Source of the DNA: Flavobacterium sp. N502536
GTDB lineage: Bacteria > Bacteroidota > Bacteroidia > Flavobacteriales > Flavobacteriaceae
Length of the DNA: 64,000 bases
Direction of reading: 5' to 3'
NCBI RefSeq assembly: GCF_025947345.1
Contig: NZ_CP110011.1
Location: forward strand, 1 to 64,000
Position 1 is the first letter of the stretch. Each line of letters begins with the position of its first letter. The position numbers and the translations under genes were made by a program. The notes beneath the pieces are model-generated. The model was given only the letters and a program-made list of their open reading frames with translations, had not been told where the DNA came from and ran no database searches. Positions 17,907 to 28,633 of this stretch are shown piece after piece.

Positions 17907-18779
17907 ATGCAATTTCTCGTTTATATCATAGCCTTCCCTTTTCTTTGGCTGATCTCTATCCTTCCTTTCCGAATATTTTACTGGTTTTCTGATTGTGTAT
18001 ATTTCATCATTTACAGAATTGTAGGCTACCGTAAAAAGGTGGTTCGCGAAAACTTAAAGCTTACTCTACCGCATTTAAACGATGCTGAACGAAAAGAAAT
18101 AGAGAAGAAATTCTACAAACATATGTGTGATATGTTTTTGGAAATGATTAAGACCATGAGTATTTCTCCCCAAGAAATGGAGAAAAGATTTAAAACAACA
18201 AATCTTGATCTTGTAAACGAATATGCGCAAAAAGGTAAAAGCACTATACTGGTTGCGGCACATTATGCCAGTTATGAATGGCTTTTGACTATTAACCCAA
18301 AAATTGCTTTTCAGGGTATTGCTGTTTATAAAAAAGTAGCGAACCCTTACTTTGATAAACTGGTTCGAAAAATACGTTCTAAATACGATACCGAATTGGT
18401 TGAAACCCGAAAAGCAATTCCAACAATGGCTCAAAACCAGCGTGACGGAATTTTAAGCATGTACGGTTTAGCAAGTGACCAATCGCCAAAACTGGACCGA
18501 ATTTTCCATTCGATGAAGTTTATGGGAATCGAAGTTCCGGTGCATACAGGTGCCGAAATGCTGGCTAAAAAATACGATCTGAGTGTGATTTTTGTAAAAG
18601 TAAAAAAAGTAGCCCGTGGTTATTATGAAGCTACCTTTGTACCTATCGCAGACAATCCGAATGATTATGAAAATTTCGACATTACTGAAAAGTACTTAAG
18701 AGAAGTAGAAAAACAAATTTATGAAGCGCCTGAGTACTATTTGTGGACGCACAAAAGATGGAAACACCGCATTGAATAA
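17907..18779 (+). CDS. LpxL/HtrB-like lysophospholipid (lipid A) acyltransferase
   Basis: 290 residues. A hydrophobic N-terminus (LVYIIAFPFLWLISILPFRI) anchors it in the inner membrane. The motif HYASYE (His about 119) is the HxxxxE catalytic pair of this family; GLASDQSP and the later VPVHTGAEMLAKKY follow the LpxL/HtrB pattern. The family transfers acyl chains from ACP to lipid A precursors. In Bacteroidetes this single late acyltransferase may make penta-acylated lipid A or act on aminolipids. Followed by a strong terminator. Confidence 0.88.
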   Translation: MQFLVYIIAFPFLWLISILPFRIFYWFSDCVYFIIYRIVGYRKKVVRENLKLTLPHLNDAERKEIEKKFYKHMCDMFLEMIKTMSISPQEMEKRFKTTNLDLVNEYAQKGKSTILVAAHYASYEWLLTINPKIAFQGIAVYKKVANPYFDKLVRKIRSKYDTELVETRKAIPTMAQNQRDGILSMYGLASDQSPKLDRIFHSMKFMGIEVPVHTGAEMLAKKYDLSVIFVKVKKVARGYYEATFVPIADNPNDYENFDITEKYLREVEKQIYEAPEYYLWTHKRWKHRIE

Positions 18780-18796
18780 TTCATTTGAACCAAATA

Positions 18797-18832
18797 AAAA
18801 ACACCTTTTTCGGCAATGAAAAAGGTGTTTTT
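18797..18832. terminator. Bidirectional terminator between acyltransferase and glmM
   Basis: AAAACACCTTTTTC and GAAAAAGGTGTTTT form a 14-bp stem with loop GGCAAT, flanked by A- and T-runs. The genes on both sides converge here. Confidence 0.85.
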
Positions 18833-18853
18833 ATTTATAGTAACGATAGCGAA

Positions 18854-20242
18854 TTAAATTCCTGCAACCGCTTTTATTTCATCAATGATTCGAAGTGCCA
18901 AAACATCGGCTTTTTCCTGAGAAGGAGCTTCCGTATAAATTCTGATGATTGGCTCTGTGTTTGATTTTCTTAAATGAACCCATTCTGTAGCAAAATCAAT
19001 TTTCACACCATCAATGGTGCTAATATCTTCGTTCTTGTATTTTTCAGTCATGGCCACCAAAATTGCATCAACATCGATTTGTGGTGTTAATTCAATTTTA
19101 TTTTTACTCATATAATATTCCGGGTAAGAAGCACGCAATGCCGAAACAGACATTTTTTTGTTGGCTAAATGTGTCAGGAATAAAGCAACACCTACCAAAC
19201 TATCTCTTCCGTAGTGAGATTCCGGATAAATAATTCCACCGTTACCTTCACCTCCAATAATAGCATTGTTTTTCTTCATTAAGGCTACTACGTTCACTTC
19301 ACCAACAGCGCTGGCTTCGTATTTCCCGCCATGAGCAACGGTTACATCGCGCAAAGCACGTGACGATGACATGTTAGAAACTGTATTTCCGGGAGTTTTA
19401 CTCAACACATAATCGGCACAAGCTACCAAAGTGTATTCTTCTCCAAACATCTCTCCATCTTCAGATATAAATGCCAAACGGTCTACGTCCGGATCAACAA
19501 CAACTCCTAAATGTGCTTTCTCTTTTACTACCAGTTCCGAAATATCTGTTAAATGCTCTTTTAACGGTTCTGGATTGTGCGGGAAATGTCCGTTTGGTTC
19601 GCAGTACAATTTTACTACTTCAACGCCCATTAATTCCAGTAATTTTGGAATAATAATTCCTCCTGAAGAATTTACTCCATCAACTACTACTTTAAATTTT
19701 GCAGCTTTTACGGCTTCAACATCTACCAAAGGCAAGTTTAAAACCTCGTCGATGTGAATATCCATATACGCATCATTGATGGTAATTTCACCTAAACTGT
19801 CAACATCCGAAAAATCGAAAGCTTCTGCCTCAGCGATTTCAAGAATTTTAGCACCTTCTTCTCCACTTAAAAATTCACCTTTTGCATTCAACAGTTTCAA
19901 AGCATTCCATTGTTTTGGATTGTGAGAAGCTGTTAAAATGATTCCTCCGTCTGCCTTTTCTAACGGAACCGCTACCTCTACAGTTGGTGTAGTAGAAAGT
20001 CCAAGATCGATTACATTAATCCCTAAACCTATTAAAGTATTCACGACAAGGTTGTGAATCATTGGTCCTGAAATTCTGGCGTCACGACCAATCACTACGG
20101 TTAATTTTTCTTTTGATGTATTGTTTTTCAGAAAAGTTCCATATGCCGATGCAAATTTCACCGCATCAACAGGAGTCAGGTTATCTCCTACTTTTCCACC
20201 GATTGTCCCTCGTATCCCTGAAATTGATTTTATTAAAGTCAT
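18854..20242 (-). CDS. glmM: Phosphoglucosamine mutase
   Basis: 462 residues, normal family length. TASHNPKQWNALK carries the phosphoserine (about residue 104), DPDVDRLAF the metal-binding loop (about 252), GGEGNGGIIYP the sugar-binding loop and RKSNTEPIIRIYTEA the phosphate-binding loop near the C-terminus. It turns glucosamine-6-phosphate into glucosamine-1-phosphate for UDP-GlcNAc, peptidoglycan and lipid A. Flavobacterial copies are often labelled phosphomannomutase/phosphoglucomutase, so substrate breadth is possible. A TATATTTG box lies about 30 bp upstream on the minus strand (20271-20278). Confidence 0.88.
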   Translation of the reverse strand: MTLIKSISGIRGTIGGKVGDNLTPVDAVKFASAYGTFLKNNTSKEKLTVVIGRDARISGPMIHNLVVNTLIGLGINVIDLGLSTTPTVEVAVPLEKADGGIILTASHNPKQWNALKLLNAKGEFLSGEEGAKILEIAEAEAFDFSDVDSLGEITINDAYMDIHIDEVLNLPLVDVEAVKAAKFKVVVDGVNSSGGIIIPKLLELMGVEVVKLYCEPNGHFPHNPEPLKEHLTDISELVVKEKAHLGVVVDPDVDRLAFISEDGEMFGEEYTLVACADYVLSKTPGNTVSNMSSSRALRDVTVAHGGKYEASAVGEVNVVALMKKNNAIIGGEGNGGIIYPESHYGRDSLVGVALFLTHLANKKMSVSALRASYPEYYMSKNKIELTPQIDVDAILVAMTEKYKNEDISTIDGVKIDFATEWVHLRKSNTEPIIRIYTEAPSQEKADVLALRIIDEIKAVAGI

Positions 20243-20280
20243 TTTTGTGAGTTATGGTTATTTTTTATGACAAATATAGA

Positions 20281-20490
20281 AAAGTTACGAAGATTCTAAG
20301 TTGCTAAGGTTCTAAGTTTTCAGATTTTAAATACGAAGGGATCTGTCATTCGTTAAAACGATATCAAAAAGTTTTCATACTTTTACTAAAATAACTTCGT
20401 TTCTTAACCACTTAGAATCTTAGTAATGATAAAATACACTTTGTACTATAACTTAGTGCCTTAGCAACTTAGACCCTCAGAAACTCTAAC
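20281..20490. repeat. Inverted intergenic repeat with TTCTAAGTTGCTAAGG words
   Basis: ACGAAGATTCTAAGTTGCTAAGG (20288 onward, 23 bp region) is echoed in inverse form by CTTAGTGCCTTAGCAACTTAG near 20454-20475, and CCACTTAGAATCTTAG lies near 20409. Together they can form a large imperfect hairpin between the divergent glmM and acpH genes. Similar degenerate words are frequent in flavobacterial intergenic DNA. Confidence 0.55.
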
Positions 20491-20495
20491 AACAA

Positions 20496-21083
20496 ATGAA
20501 TTTCCTAGCCCATATATATCTTTCCGGCGAAAACGATCTGATCAAAATTGGCAACTTCATGGCCGATGGAATTCGCGGAAAACAGTTTGAACACTTCCCC
20601 GAAGATGTTCAGAAAGGCATTCTCTTACATCGTTCTATCGACACTTATACCGATTCGCATGATGTTTTCAGACAAAGCACCAAGCGCTTACATGAAAAAT
20701 ACCATCACTATGCCGGTGTTATTGTCGACATTATTTACGATCATTTTCTGGCCAAAAACTGGGAAAAGTACTCTGATGAAAAATTGGATCATTTTGTTAA
20801 CCGATTTTACAGATCTTTGCATGAAAATTATCCCATTTTAACAGAAAAAACACAAGACTTAATGCCTTATATGATCAAACAAAACTGGCTTTTGAGTTAT
20901 CAGACTGTTGAAGGAATACACCAAATTTTAACTCAAATGGACCGAAGAAGGTCGAGAAACCAATCCAATATGCAGTTTGCCAGTGCAGAACTAGTCGAAT
21001 TCTATCCGGAATTTGAGCGTGAATTCACCCTCTTTTTTGAGGATATCAAAAGTCACTCCAGCCAAAAATTACTTTCTCTATAA
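20496..21083 (+). CDS. acpH: Acyl carrier protein phosphodiesterase-type protein (AcpH, DUF479)
   Basis: 195 residues, family length. MNFLAHIYLSG, IGNFMADGIRG, GILLHRSIDTYTDSH and the later YDHFLAKNW motif are the metal-binding signatures of AcpH, which removes the 4'-phosphopantetheine arm from acyl carrier protein. HD-like Asp/His residues are all present. It precedes ggt by about 50 bp on the same strand and may share a transcript. Confidence 0.85.
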   Translation: MNFLAHIYLSGENDLIKIGNFMADGIRGKQFEHFPEDVQKGILLHRSIDTYTDSHDVFRQSTKRLHEKYHHYAGVIVDIIYDHFLAKNWEKYSDEKLDHFVNRFYRSLHENYPILTEKTQDLMPYMIKQNWLLSYQTVEGIHQILTQMDRRRSRNQSNMQFASAELVEFYPEFEREFTLFFEDIKSHSSQKLLSL

Positions 21084-21135
21084 TACCGCTTTTTACAGAA
21101 AAAGCACCAATACTACATTTTAATTTTACATCAGC

Positions 21136-22821
21136 ATGAAAAAAATAACTTTTTTAGTTACCCTAATCTACATTAGCTGTACCGCGCAGCAAAACCCAAT
21201 AAAACCAACCGGACTTGTAGTTTCAAAAGCTATGGTGGTTTCGGCACGTGCAGAAGCTTCTAAAGTTGGAGCAGACATTATGAAAAAAGGAGGTAATGCC
21301 TTTGACGCAATGGTTGGTACTGAACTGGCTTTGGCCGTTGCATTCCCATATGCAGGAAATATTGGCGGCGGTGGTTTTATGGTTTACCGAAAAGCCAACG
21401 GCGAAGTAGGTTCACTGGATTATCGTGAAAAAGCACCTCTTGCTGCAACAAAAGATATGTTTCTGGACAAAGATGGAAATGTTATAAAAGGAAAAAGCAC
21501 CGAAACAGCTTTGGCCATTGGCGTTCCCGGAACTGTTGCGGGAGTTTTTGCTGTTCATAAAAAATTAGGCTCTCTTCCGATGTCCGAAATTTTAAAACCT
21601 GTTATTGCTCTTGCCGAAAAAGGTGTAATTGTAACCCTAAAACAACAAAAGCAACTAGAGGCTTACCATGACGCCATTGTAAAAGTAAACGGTCCGAATA
21701 CACTTATGGCAGGAAAATTCAAAGAAAACGACACCATCAAATATGCTGCTCTGGCCAATACTCTAAAACGCATTCAAAAGAATGGAAGAGATGAGTTTTA
21801 CAAAGGTCAAACAGCTAAAACCTTAGTGAATTATATTCAGAAAAAGGGCGGTATCCTAACGCTTAAAGATTTGGAGAAATACGAAGCCAAATGGAGAAAA
21901 CCTCTACAGTTTGACTATAAAGAATTAAAAATTACTTCGATGGCACCACCAAGCAGCGGTGGAATCTGTCTGGCTCAAATCATGAAAATGATTACTCCTT
22001 ATGATTTATCTAAAATGGGACATAATTCGGTAGAATCCATTCAGGTTATCGTTGAAGCTGAGCGAAGAGCTTACGCTGACAGAAGTCAGTTTTTAGGAGA
22101 CCCTGATTTTGTAAAAATTCCAATGAAGGCTTTATTGTCTGACACCTATTTAAAAGACAGAATGTCGAGCTTCAATACCGAAAAAGCCAGCTTATCTTCT
22201 GAAATAAAAGAAGGAAAAGTAACGTACAATGAAAGTACCGAAACGACTCATTATTCCATCGTTGATGCGCAAGGAAATGCTGTTGCGGCAACTACTACCA
22301 TAAACGACGCCTTTGGATCGAAATATTATTGTGACGAACTGGGCTTCTTTTTAAACAATGAAATGGACGATTTTAGTGCAAAACCGGGATCTCCTAATAT
22401 GTTTGGTTTAGTAGGAAATGAGGCCAACAGTATTGCACCAGAAAAAAGAATGTTAAGTTCAATGACTCCAACGATTGTTGAAAAAAACGGCAAATTGTTT
22501 ATGGTCGTAGGTACTCCGGGCGGATCGACTATTATTACTTCTGTTTTACAGGCAATTTTGAATGTGTATGAATACAATTTAAGCATGCAGGAAGCTGTAA
22601 ATGCTCCACGTTTTCACCACCAGTGGCTTCCGGATCTGATTACATTTGAACCTAACGCCTTTAGCAATGCTACGATTGACAAACTAAAAGCAAAAAACTA
22701 TCTGATCAACGAAAAAAACGCTCCTGTAATTGGCAAACTGGATTGTATTCTGGTGCTTCCAAACCAGTCTCTTGAAGGCGGTGCTGATTTTCGCGGAGAC
22801 GATACAGCCGTTGGTTTTTAA
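21136..22821 (+). CDS. ggt: Gamma-glutamyltransferase
   Basis: 561 residues. N-terminal lipoprotein-type or Sec signal (FLVTLIYISC). The precursor self-cleaves before the catalytic threonine of TETTHYSIVD (about residue 371). Other landmarks are GNIGGGGFMVYR, DYREKAP (substrate Arg), SSGGICLAQI, and the small-subunit loops LNNEMDDFS and LSSMTPTIV with GTPGGSTI. It breaks down glutathione and other gamma-glutamyl compounds in the periplasm. Complete, no anomaly. Confidence 0.93.
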   Translation: MKKITFLVTLIYISCTAQQNPIKPTGLVVSKAMVVSARAEASKVGADIMKKGGNAFDAMVGTELALAVAFPYAGNIGGGGFMVYRKANGEVGSLDYREKAPLAATKDMFLDKDGNVIKGKSTETALAIGVPGTVAGVFAVHKKLGSLPMSEILKPVIALAEKGVIVTLKQQKQLEAYHDAIVKVNGPNTLMAGKFKENDTIKYAALANTLKRIQKNGRDEFYKGQTAKTLVNYIQKKGGILTLKDLEKYEAKWRKPLQFDYKELKITSMAPPSSGGICLAQIMKMITPYDLSKMGHNSVESIQVIVEAERRAYADRSQFLGDPDFVKIPMKALLSDTYLKDRMSSFNTEKASLSSEIKEGKVTYNESTETTHYSIVDAQGNAVAATTTINDAFGSKYYCDELGFFLNNEMDDFSAKPGSPNMFGLVGNEANSIAPEKRMLSSMTPTIVEKNGKLFMVVGTPGGSTIITSVLQAILNVYEYNLSMQEAVNAPRFHHQWLPDLITFEPNAFSNATIDKLKAKNYLINEKNAPVIGKLDCILVLPNQSLEGGADFRGDDTAVGF

Positions 22822-22897
22822 TATTAGTTCCCCATTTTTCATTTATTATTAAACATTATAAACTAAATTTGTATTTCCCTAACCTTTTACAAACGGC

Positions 22898-24682
22898 ATG
22901 CTAAGAAAATATTTTAGAAAACTAGAAAACATTATCGCTTTAGGACAATCGTTAATGACTCCGAAGCAATTTATTTTCCTGTCAAGCGTTTTAATAGGTA
23001 TCTCCTGCTCTCTGGCGGTAATTGTGTTAAAAACTTTTGCGCATAGCGTTTTTTCATTTGCCACCTACATCAACGGAATTTTAAAACTGAGTTTTATTAA
23101 CAGTATACTGCCCATTATTGGTATTGTACTTACTGTTTTTGTGGTTAAAAGAGTGCTAAACGGAAGCATCGAGAAGGGAACATCACAAATATTGTATGCC
23201 GTTGCAAAAAAAGCGAGTATTATTCCCAAAAAACAAATGTATGCTCAAATCGTGACCAGTTCGTTAACGGTTGGTTTGGGAGGTTCTGCGGGTCTTGAAA
23301 GTCCTATTGTGATTACAGGAGCCGCTTTTGGGTCAAATTTTGCTCAAAATTACAGATTGCCTTATAAAGACCGGACTTTACTAATTGGCTGTGGTGTTGC
23401 AGCCGGAATTTCTGCCGCTTTTAACGCTCCTATTGCCGGAGTTCTGTTTGCCATTGAGGTTTTATTGGTAGATGTGAGCATTTCAGCCTTTACTCCTATT
23501 ATGATTTCGGCAGCAACGGGGGCTTTGGTTTCGGCTATTGTTTTGGACGAAACAATTTTACTGTCTTTCAAAAAACAGGAAGCTTTTAATTATCACAACA
23601 TTCCTTTTTATGTACTTCTCGGAATCTTAACCGGTTTTATAGCCGTTTATTATGCTCGAAATTTTCAAAGAATTGAGCATTATTTTGCCAATCTAAAAAT
23701 GGGAGCCTACAAAAAAGCATTAATAGGATCATCGTTATTAGCCTTACTGATTTTTGTGTTTCCAACGCTCTTTGGTGAGGGTTATGAAAGTATAAAAACA
23801 CTATCTGAAACGGATCCCGGAAAAATATTAAACAATACCCTGTTTGAAGATTTCAGAAACAATCAGTGGGTCTTACTATTATTTGTAGGATGTACCATGA
23901 TGGTCAAAGTTTTTGCCTCGGCACTTACTATTGGAAGTGGTGGAAACGGTGGTAATTTTGCTCCCTCCTTATTTTTAGGGTCTTATTTAGGTTATTTTTT
24001 CTCTAAATTTATTAGCCTGATCGGTTTATCAAAACTTCCAATCAGTAATTTTACAATGGTCGGAATGGCCGGAATTTTAAGTGGACTGTTTCATGCACCT
24101 TTAACCGCTATCTTCTTAATTGCCGAAATTACGGGAGGTTACAGCTTAATGATTCCGTTGATGATTGTATCGTCAATTAGTTTTGCTATTTCAAAACGTT
24201 TTGAAAAATATTCTTTAGATGTTAAAGGTCTGGCTAAAAAAGGACATGCTTTTACAAGTAATAAAGATTCGAATATCTTATCCACTTTAGATATTGATAC
24301 CATTATTCAATGTGACTACCTGACCGTACACCCTGAGGAGAATTTAAGCAAACTGGTCGATCTTATTTCGCACTCCAACCAGGTGGTGTTTGCGGTTGTA
24401 AACAATGAAAAAGAGCTTGTTGGTATAGTTCATTTTAATGATATACGCGAAATTATTTTCAACGCTTATCGTGTCAAATACACTTTAATTAAAGATGTCA
24501 TGAAAACACCGGCAGCTACCATTTCTTCTACCGACAGTATGGAAATTGTAATGAGCAAATTTGAAATATCAAAAACGGCATTCCTTCCTGTGATCCGAAA
24601 CGAAAAATACTATGGTTTCATCTCCAAATCTATAGCACTTGAAGCCTACAGAACCAAACTGCGTTCTATGACAATTGAGTAG
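22898..24682 (+). CDS. ClC-family chloride channel/transporter with CBS domains
   Basis: 594 residues. About ten or more membrane segments to residue 440. Selectivity-filter loops are GLGGSAGLESP (GxxxP type) and GSGGNGGNFAPSLFLG (GxFxP type); GILSGLFHAPLTAIFLIAE completes the core. Two CBS motifs follow from about 470 to 590 (LTVHPEENLSKL, MKTPAATISSTDSMEIV), which usually bind nucleotides. The glutamate of GREGP is at the ESP position here, so H+/Cl- exchange is possible. Ends just before a 14-bp inverted repeat. Confidence 0.9.
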   Translation: MLRKYFRKLENIIALGQSLMTPKQFIFLSSVLIGISCSLAVIVLKTFAHSVFSFATYINGILKLSFINSILPIIGIVLTVFVVKRVLNGSIEKGTSQILYAVAKKASIIPKKQMYAQIVTSSLTVGLGGSAGLESPIVITGAAFGSNFAQNYRLPYKDRTLLIGCGVAAGISAAFNAPIAGVLFAIEVLLVDVSISAFTPIMISAATGALVSAIVLDETILLSFKKQEAFNYHNIPFYVLLGILTGFIAVYYARNFQRIEHYFANLKMGAYKKALIGSSLLALLIFVFPTLFGEGYESIKTLSETDPGKILNNTLFEDFRNNQWVLLLFVGCTMMVKVFASALTIGSGGNGGNFAPSLFLGSYLGYFFSKFISLIGLSKLPISNFTMVGMAGILSGLFHAPLTAIFLIAEITGGYSLMIPLMIVSSISFAISKRFEKYSLDVKGLAKKGHAFTSNKDSNILSTLDIDTIIQCDYLTVHPEENLSKLVDLISHSNQVVFAVVNNEKELVGIVHFNDIREIIFNAYRVKYTLIKDVMKTPAATISSTDSMEIVMSKFEISKTAFLPVIRNEKYYGFISKSIALEAYRTKLRSMTIE

Positions 24683-24683
24683 T

Positions 24684-24727
24684 CTTAATATCGGATAGGT
24701 TAAAATTTTGGATTATCCGATATTAAG
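24684..24727. promoter_or_regulatory. Perfect 14-bp inverted repeat between clc and fic genes
   Basis: CTTAATATCGGATA (24684-24697) and TATCCGATATTAAG (24714-24727) are exact reverse complements with a 16-bp spacer. It starts right after the ClC stop codon and ends 17 bp before the preferred fic ATG. There is no T-tract on the plus strand after it, so an operator or an RNA hairpin in the fic leader is as likely as a terminator. Confidence 0.5.
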
Positions 24728-24743
24728 AAGTACCTTTGGGGTA

Positions 24744-25695
24744 ATGTGGGATATAGACTTAACATATAGAACTGAATTTCAATCTACCTTTGATCGATTG
24801 TATCAAAAAAGGCTCGATCTGCAAAACAGCAGACCACTGCCCAATATTGCTTTGCATAAAATCAGAGAGAGTTTATCTTTAGAATGGACCTACAATTCGA
24901 ACAGTATCGAAGGAAACACTATGAGCCTTCGTGAAACCCAAATGGTTATTCAAGAGGGCATTACTATCAAAGGAAAATCGCTTCGCGAACATTTTGAAAC
25001 CCATAATCATGATAAGGCGATTGATTATCTGTATGAAATTGTAGATGACAATTACAATCTTCGAAGCATCGACATCTTATCTATTCACGGATTGGTTTTG
25101 CGTTCTATCGAAGATGATTTTGCCGGTCGTTTGCGCAACGGAGGTGTCCGTATTTCCGGGCTAATTTTATGCCGCCCAATGCAAACAAGGTATCAGATTA
25201 TCTCGATGAATTAATTGATTTTATCAATACAAACCCGTTAGAGCTGAACGATATTGAACTGGCGACGATTTACCATCACAAGCTAGTCTGGATTCATCCT
25301 TTTTTTGATGGAAATGGGCGTACGGTACGCTTGAGTATGAATTTATTACTGATGCGTTGTGGATTTCCACCGGCCATCATTCTTAAAAATGATCGAAAAA
25401 AATATTACGAAGCACTCAATCAGGCCAATAACGGTAACTATCAAAAACTAACCCTTTTGATGTGTCAGGCCTTAGAGCGTACTTTAAATATCTACCTGAG
25501 TGCAATGCCAGGGAACGATTATGATTATCAAAAATAGCTGATATTGTGAGCGAACCAGAAACTCCATACGGTCAGGAATACGTAAGCTTACTAGCCAGAA
25601 CAGGCAAAATCGACGCTTATAAAGAGGGGCGAAACTGGTACACTACCAAAGAAGCCATCGACGAATATATGCTTACCCGAAAAAGAAAACGCTAA
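24744..25695 (+). pseudogene. Fic-family protein (AMP-transferase type), two frameshifts as given
   Basis: Restored length is about 318 residues from the ATG at 24744; a TTG at 24708 is the other start but lies inside the inverted repeat. N-terminal SNSIEGN is the inhibitory motif of class II Fic proteins. HPFFDGNGRTVR (near 25293-25330) is the catalytic Fic loop that transfers AMP to a target. The C-terminus (TGKIDAYKEGRNWYTTKEA) looks like a winged helix. The frame breaks at GGG (25158-25160) and at AAAAA (25530-25534); adding one base to each restores VRISGANFMPPNAN and YDYQKIADIVSEPE. Both breaks are single-base deletions in short runs, so sequence error is likely, though real loss or phase variation is possible. 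Confidence 0.85.
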
Positions 25696-25713
25696 CTTTG
25701 GTTAGCGTTTTTT
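25686..25713 (+). terminator. Terminator overlapping the end of fic
   Basis: AAAACGCTAAC and GGTTAGCGTTTTTT form an 11-bp stem with a TTT loop followed by a T-run. The stop codon of the restored fic frame (25693-25695) lies inside the left arm. Confidence 0.8.
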
Positions 25714-25795
25714 GTTACTATTTGTAACATAAACTTTTGCACTCCAGTATCAAAAGAACAAATCAAAATGGTAACTTTGCTTTTTGCTCAAATTT

Positions 25796-28627
25796 ATGTT
25801 AGAAAAAGACAATACTATTGAAGTTCTTGGTGCAAGAGTTCATAATCTAAAAAATATAGACATTTCAATTCCGCGTGAAAAACTGGTTGTTATTACCGGT
25901 TTATCAGGCTCGGGAAAATCATCTTTGGCATTTGATACTATTTATGCCGAAGGACAGCGTCGTTACGTAGAAACTTTTTCGGCCTATGCCAGACAGTTTC
26001 TTGGCGGTTTAGAACGTCCTGATGTAGATAAAATCGACGGACTTTCGCCTGTAATTGCAATTGAACAAAAAACCACCAGTAAAAGTCCACGCTCGACCGT
26101 AGGAACAATTACCGAAATCTACGATTTCCTGAGACTACTTTATGCCCGTGGTGCCGACGCCTATAGTTACAACACCGGCGAAAAAATGGTCTCGTATTCT
26201 GACGAACAAATTAAAGATTTAATCATTCAGGATTTTAACGGAAAACGCATCAATATTCTGGCTCCTGTAATTAAAGCCAGAAAAGGACATTATGCCGAAT
26301 TGTTCCAGCAAATTACCAAACAAGGTTTTCTTAAAGTACGTGTAAATGGTGAGGTTCAGGATTTAATTTCGGGAATGAAACTGGATCGTTACAAAACGCA
26401 TGACATCGAAATTGTGGTTGACAGAATGCTGATCGAAGACAATGAAGATAATCAAAAACGTCTGTCCGAAAGTATCAATACAGCGATGCATCACGGCGAA
26501 AATGTTCTGATGATTTTGGATCAGGATACTAATGAAGTGCGTTATTTCAGTAGAAACTTAATGTGCCCTTCGACTGGTATTTCATATCAAAATCCGGAAC
26601 CTAATTTATTTTCTTTCAACTCCCCAAAAGGAGCTTGTCCGCATTGTAATGGTTTGGGAACTGTACATGAAATCAATATCAAAAAAATCATTCCGAACCC
26701 TAAATTATCTATAAAAGCAGGTGGGTTTGCTCCGCTTGGCGAATACAAATCATCCTGGATTTTTAAACAATTAGAAGTCATTGGTGAAAAATATGGTTTT
26801 AAAATAACAGACCCTATTGAGAAAATTCCGGAAGAGGCCATGGCCATTATTTTACATGGCGGAAAAGATAAATTTACGGTAAACTCAAAAGATCTTGGCG
26901 TTACCCGGGATTATAAAATCGATTTTGAAGGAATCTCTCATTTTATCAAAAACCAATACGATGAAAGTGCTTCAACGACTATTAAACGTTGGGCAAAAGA
27001 TTTCATGGACGAGGTTAATTGTCCTGTTTGTGAAGGATCCCGTCTGAAAAAAGAAGCTTTGTTCTTCAAAATCAACGATAAAAATATCACCGAATTGTGT
27101 GACATGGATATTTCTGATTTAACAATCTGGTTTCAGGATCTAAATACGCACTTAACCGACAAACAACTTTTGATCGCTTCAGAAGTGGTTAAAGAAATCA
27201 AAGACCGCTTAAACTTCCTGATGAACGTTGGTTTGAATTATCTGGCATTAAGCCGAAGTTCAAAATCACTTTCGGGTGGTGAGGCGCAACGTATACGTCT
27301 GGCAACCCAGATTGGCTCACAACTCGTTGGTGTTTTGTATATTCTGGATGAACCAAGTATCGGTTTACATCAAAGAGACAACGAAAAACTAATTAAATCA
27401 TTAGAACAATTACGCGATATTGGGAACTCAGTTATTGTGGTGGAACACGATAAAGACATGATCGAAACTGCTGATTATGTGATTGACATTGGTCCGAAAG
27501 CCGGTAAATATGGAGGCGAAATCATCAGTATTGGAACTCCGGCCGAAACCTTAAAATCCAACACCATTACTGCTCAATATTTGAACGGTAAAATGAAACT
27601 CGAGATTCCGAAAGAACGTCGCAAAGGAAATGGCAAGTCTTTAAAACTAACAGGAGCAACAGGAAACAACTTAAAAAATGTTTCTATCGAACTGCCTTTA
27701 GGACAACTGATTTGCGTAACGGGAGTTTCAGGAAGTGGAAAGTCAACTTTGATCAATGAAACGCTCTACCCTATTTTAAACGCTTACTATTTTAATGGCG
27801 TTAAAAAACCACAGCCTTACAAAAAAATTGAAGGACTCGAGCATATCGATAAAGTAATTGATATCGACCAAAGCCCAATTGGACGTACACCACGTTCGAA
27901 TCCGGCAACCTATACAGAAGTTTTTACAGAAATCAGAAACCTGTTTACCATGACTTCTGAAAGTATGATTAGAGGTTATAAAGCAGGTCGATTTAGCTTT
28001 AACGTAAAAGGCGGACGTTGTGAAACCTGCGAAGGATCAGGGGTGAGAACCATCGAAATGAACTTCTTACCTGATGTTTATGTAGAATGCGAAACCTGTC
28101 AGGGTAAACGTTTTAACAGAGAAACACTGGAGATTCGATACAAAGGAAAATCCATTTCCGATGTTTTAAATATGACCGTTGATGAAGCGGTTCCGTTTTT
28201 CGAAAACATTCCGAAGATTTACAGAAAGGTAAAAACCATTCAGGATGTTGGTTTGGGTTATATTACCTTGGGTCAGCAAAGTACAACGTTGTCAGGTGGT
28301 GAAGCACAGCGTATTAAACTGGCTGGCGAATTGTCCAAAAAAGATACCGGAAACACCTTTTATATTCTGGATGAACCTACTACAGGATTGCATTTTGAGG
28401 ATATTCGTGTTTTAATGGATGTCATTAATAAATTAGTCGATAAAGGAAATACAATTCTGGTTATCGAACACAATATGGACGTCATTAAACTCGCCGACTA
28501 TATTATTGATATTGGCCCAGAAGGTGGAAAAGGCGGTGGACAATTGATTGCCAAAGGAACTCCCGAAGAAGTGGCAAAAAGTAAAAAAAGCTATACCGCT
28601 AAGTTTTTGAAAAAGGAATTAGAATAA
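25796..28627 (+). CDS. uvrA: Excinuclease ABC subunit A
   Basis: 943 residues from the ATG at 25796; a TTG 12 bp earlier is less likely. Two ABC modules: Walker [10 protein letters not shown] near the start and GVSGSGKST near residue 640, signature [13 protein letters not shown] and [13 protein letters not shown], Walker [11 protein letters not shown] and [10 protein letters not shown]. Zinc-finger cysteines are in ACPHCNGLG and in CETCEGSG with CETCQGKRF. It finds bulky DNA damage and loads UvrB in nucleotide excision repair. Complete; followed by a terminator. Confidence 0.96.
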   Translation: MLEKDNTIEVLGARVHNLKNIDISIPREKLVVITGLSGSGKSSLAFDTIYAEGQRRYVETFSAYARQFLGGLERPDVDKIDGLSPVIAIEQKTTSKSPRSTVGTITEIYDFLRLLYARGADAYSYNTGEKMVSYSDEQIKDLIIQDFNGKRINILAPVIKARKGHYAELFQQITKQGFLKVRVNGEVQDLISGMKLDRYKTHDIEIVVDRMLIEDNEDNQKRLSESINTAMHHGENVLMILDQDTNEVRYFSRNLMCPSTGISYQNPEPNLFSFNSPKGACPHCNGLGTVHEINIKKIIPNPKLSIKAGGFAPLGEYKSSWIFKQLEVIGEKYGFKITDPIEKIPEEAMAIILHGGKDKFTVNSKDLGVTRDYKIDFEGISHFIKNQYDESASTTIKRWAKDFMDEVNCPVCEGSRLKKEALFFKINDKNITELCDMDISDLTIWFQDLNTHLTDKQLLIASEVVKEIKDRLNFLMNVGLNYLALSRSSKSLSGGEAQRIRLATQIGSQLVGVLYILDEPSIGLHQRDNEKLIKSLEQLRDIGNSVIVVEHDKDMIETADYVIDIGPKAGKYGGEIISIGTPAETLKSNTITAQYLNGKMKLEIPKERRKGNGKSLKLTGATGNNLKNVSIELPLGQLICVTGVSGSGKSTLINETLYPILNAYYFNGVKKPQPYKKIEGLEHIDKVIDIDQSPIGRTPRSNPATYTEVFTEIRNLFTMTSESMIRGYKAGRFSFNVKGGRCETCEGSGVRTIEMNFLPDVYVECETCQGKRFNRETLEIRYKGKSISDVLNMTVDEAVPFFENIPKIYRKVKTIQDVGLGYITLGQQSTTLSGGEAQRIKLAGELSKKDTGNTFYILDEPTTGLHFEDIRVLMDVINKLVDKGNTILVIEHNMDVIKLADYIIDIGPEGGKGGGQLIAKGTPEEVAKSKKSYTAKFLKKELE

Positions 28628-28633
28628 AAATAT

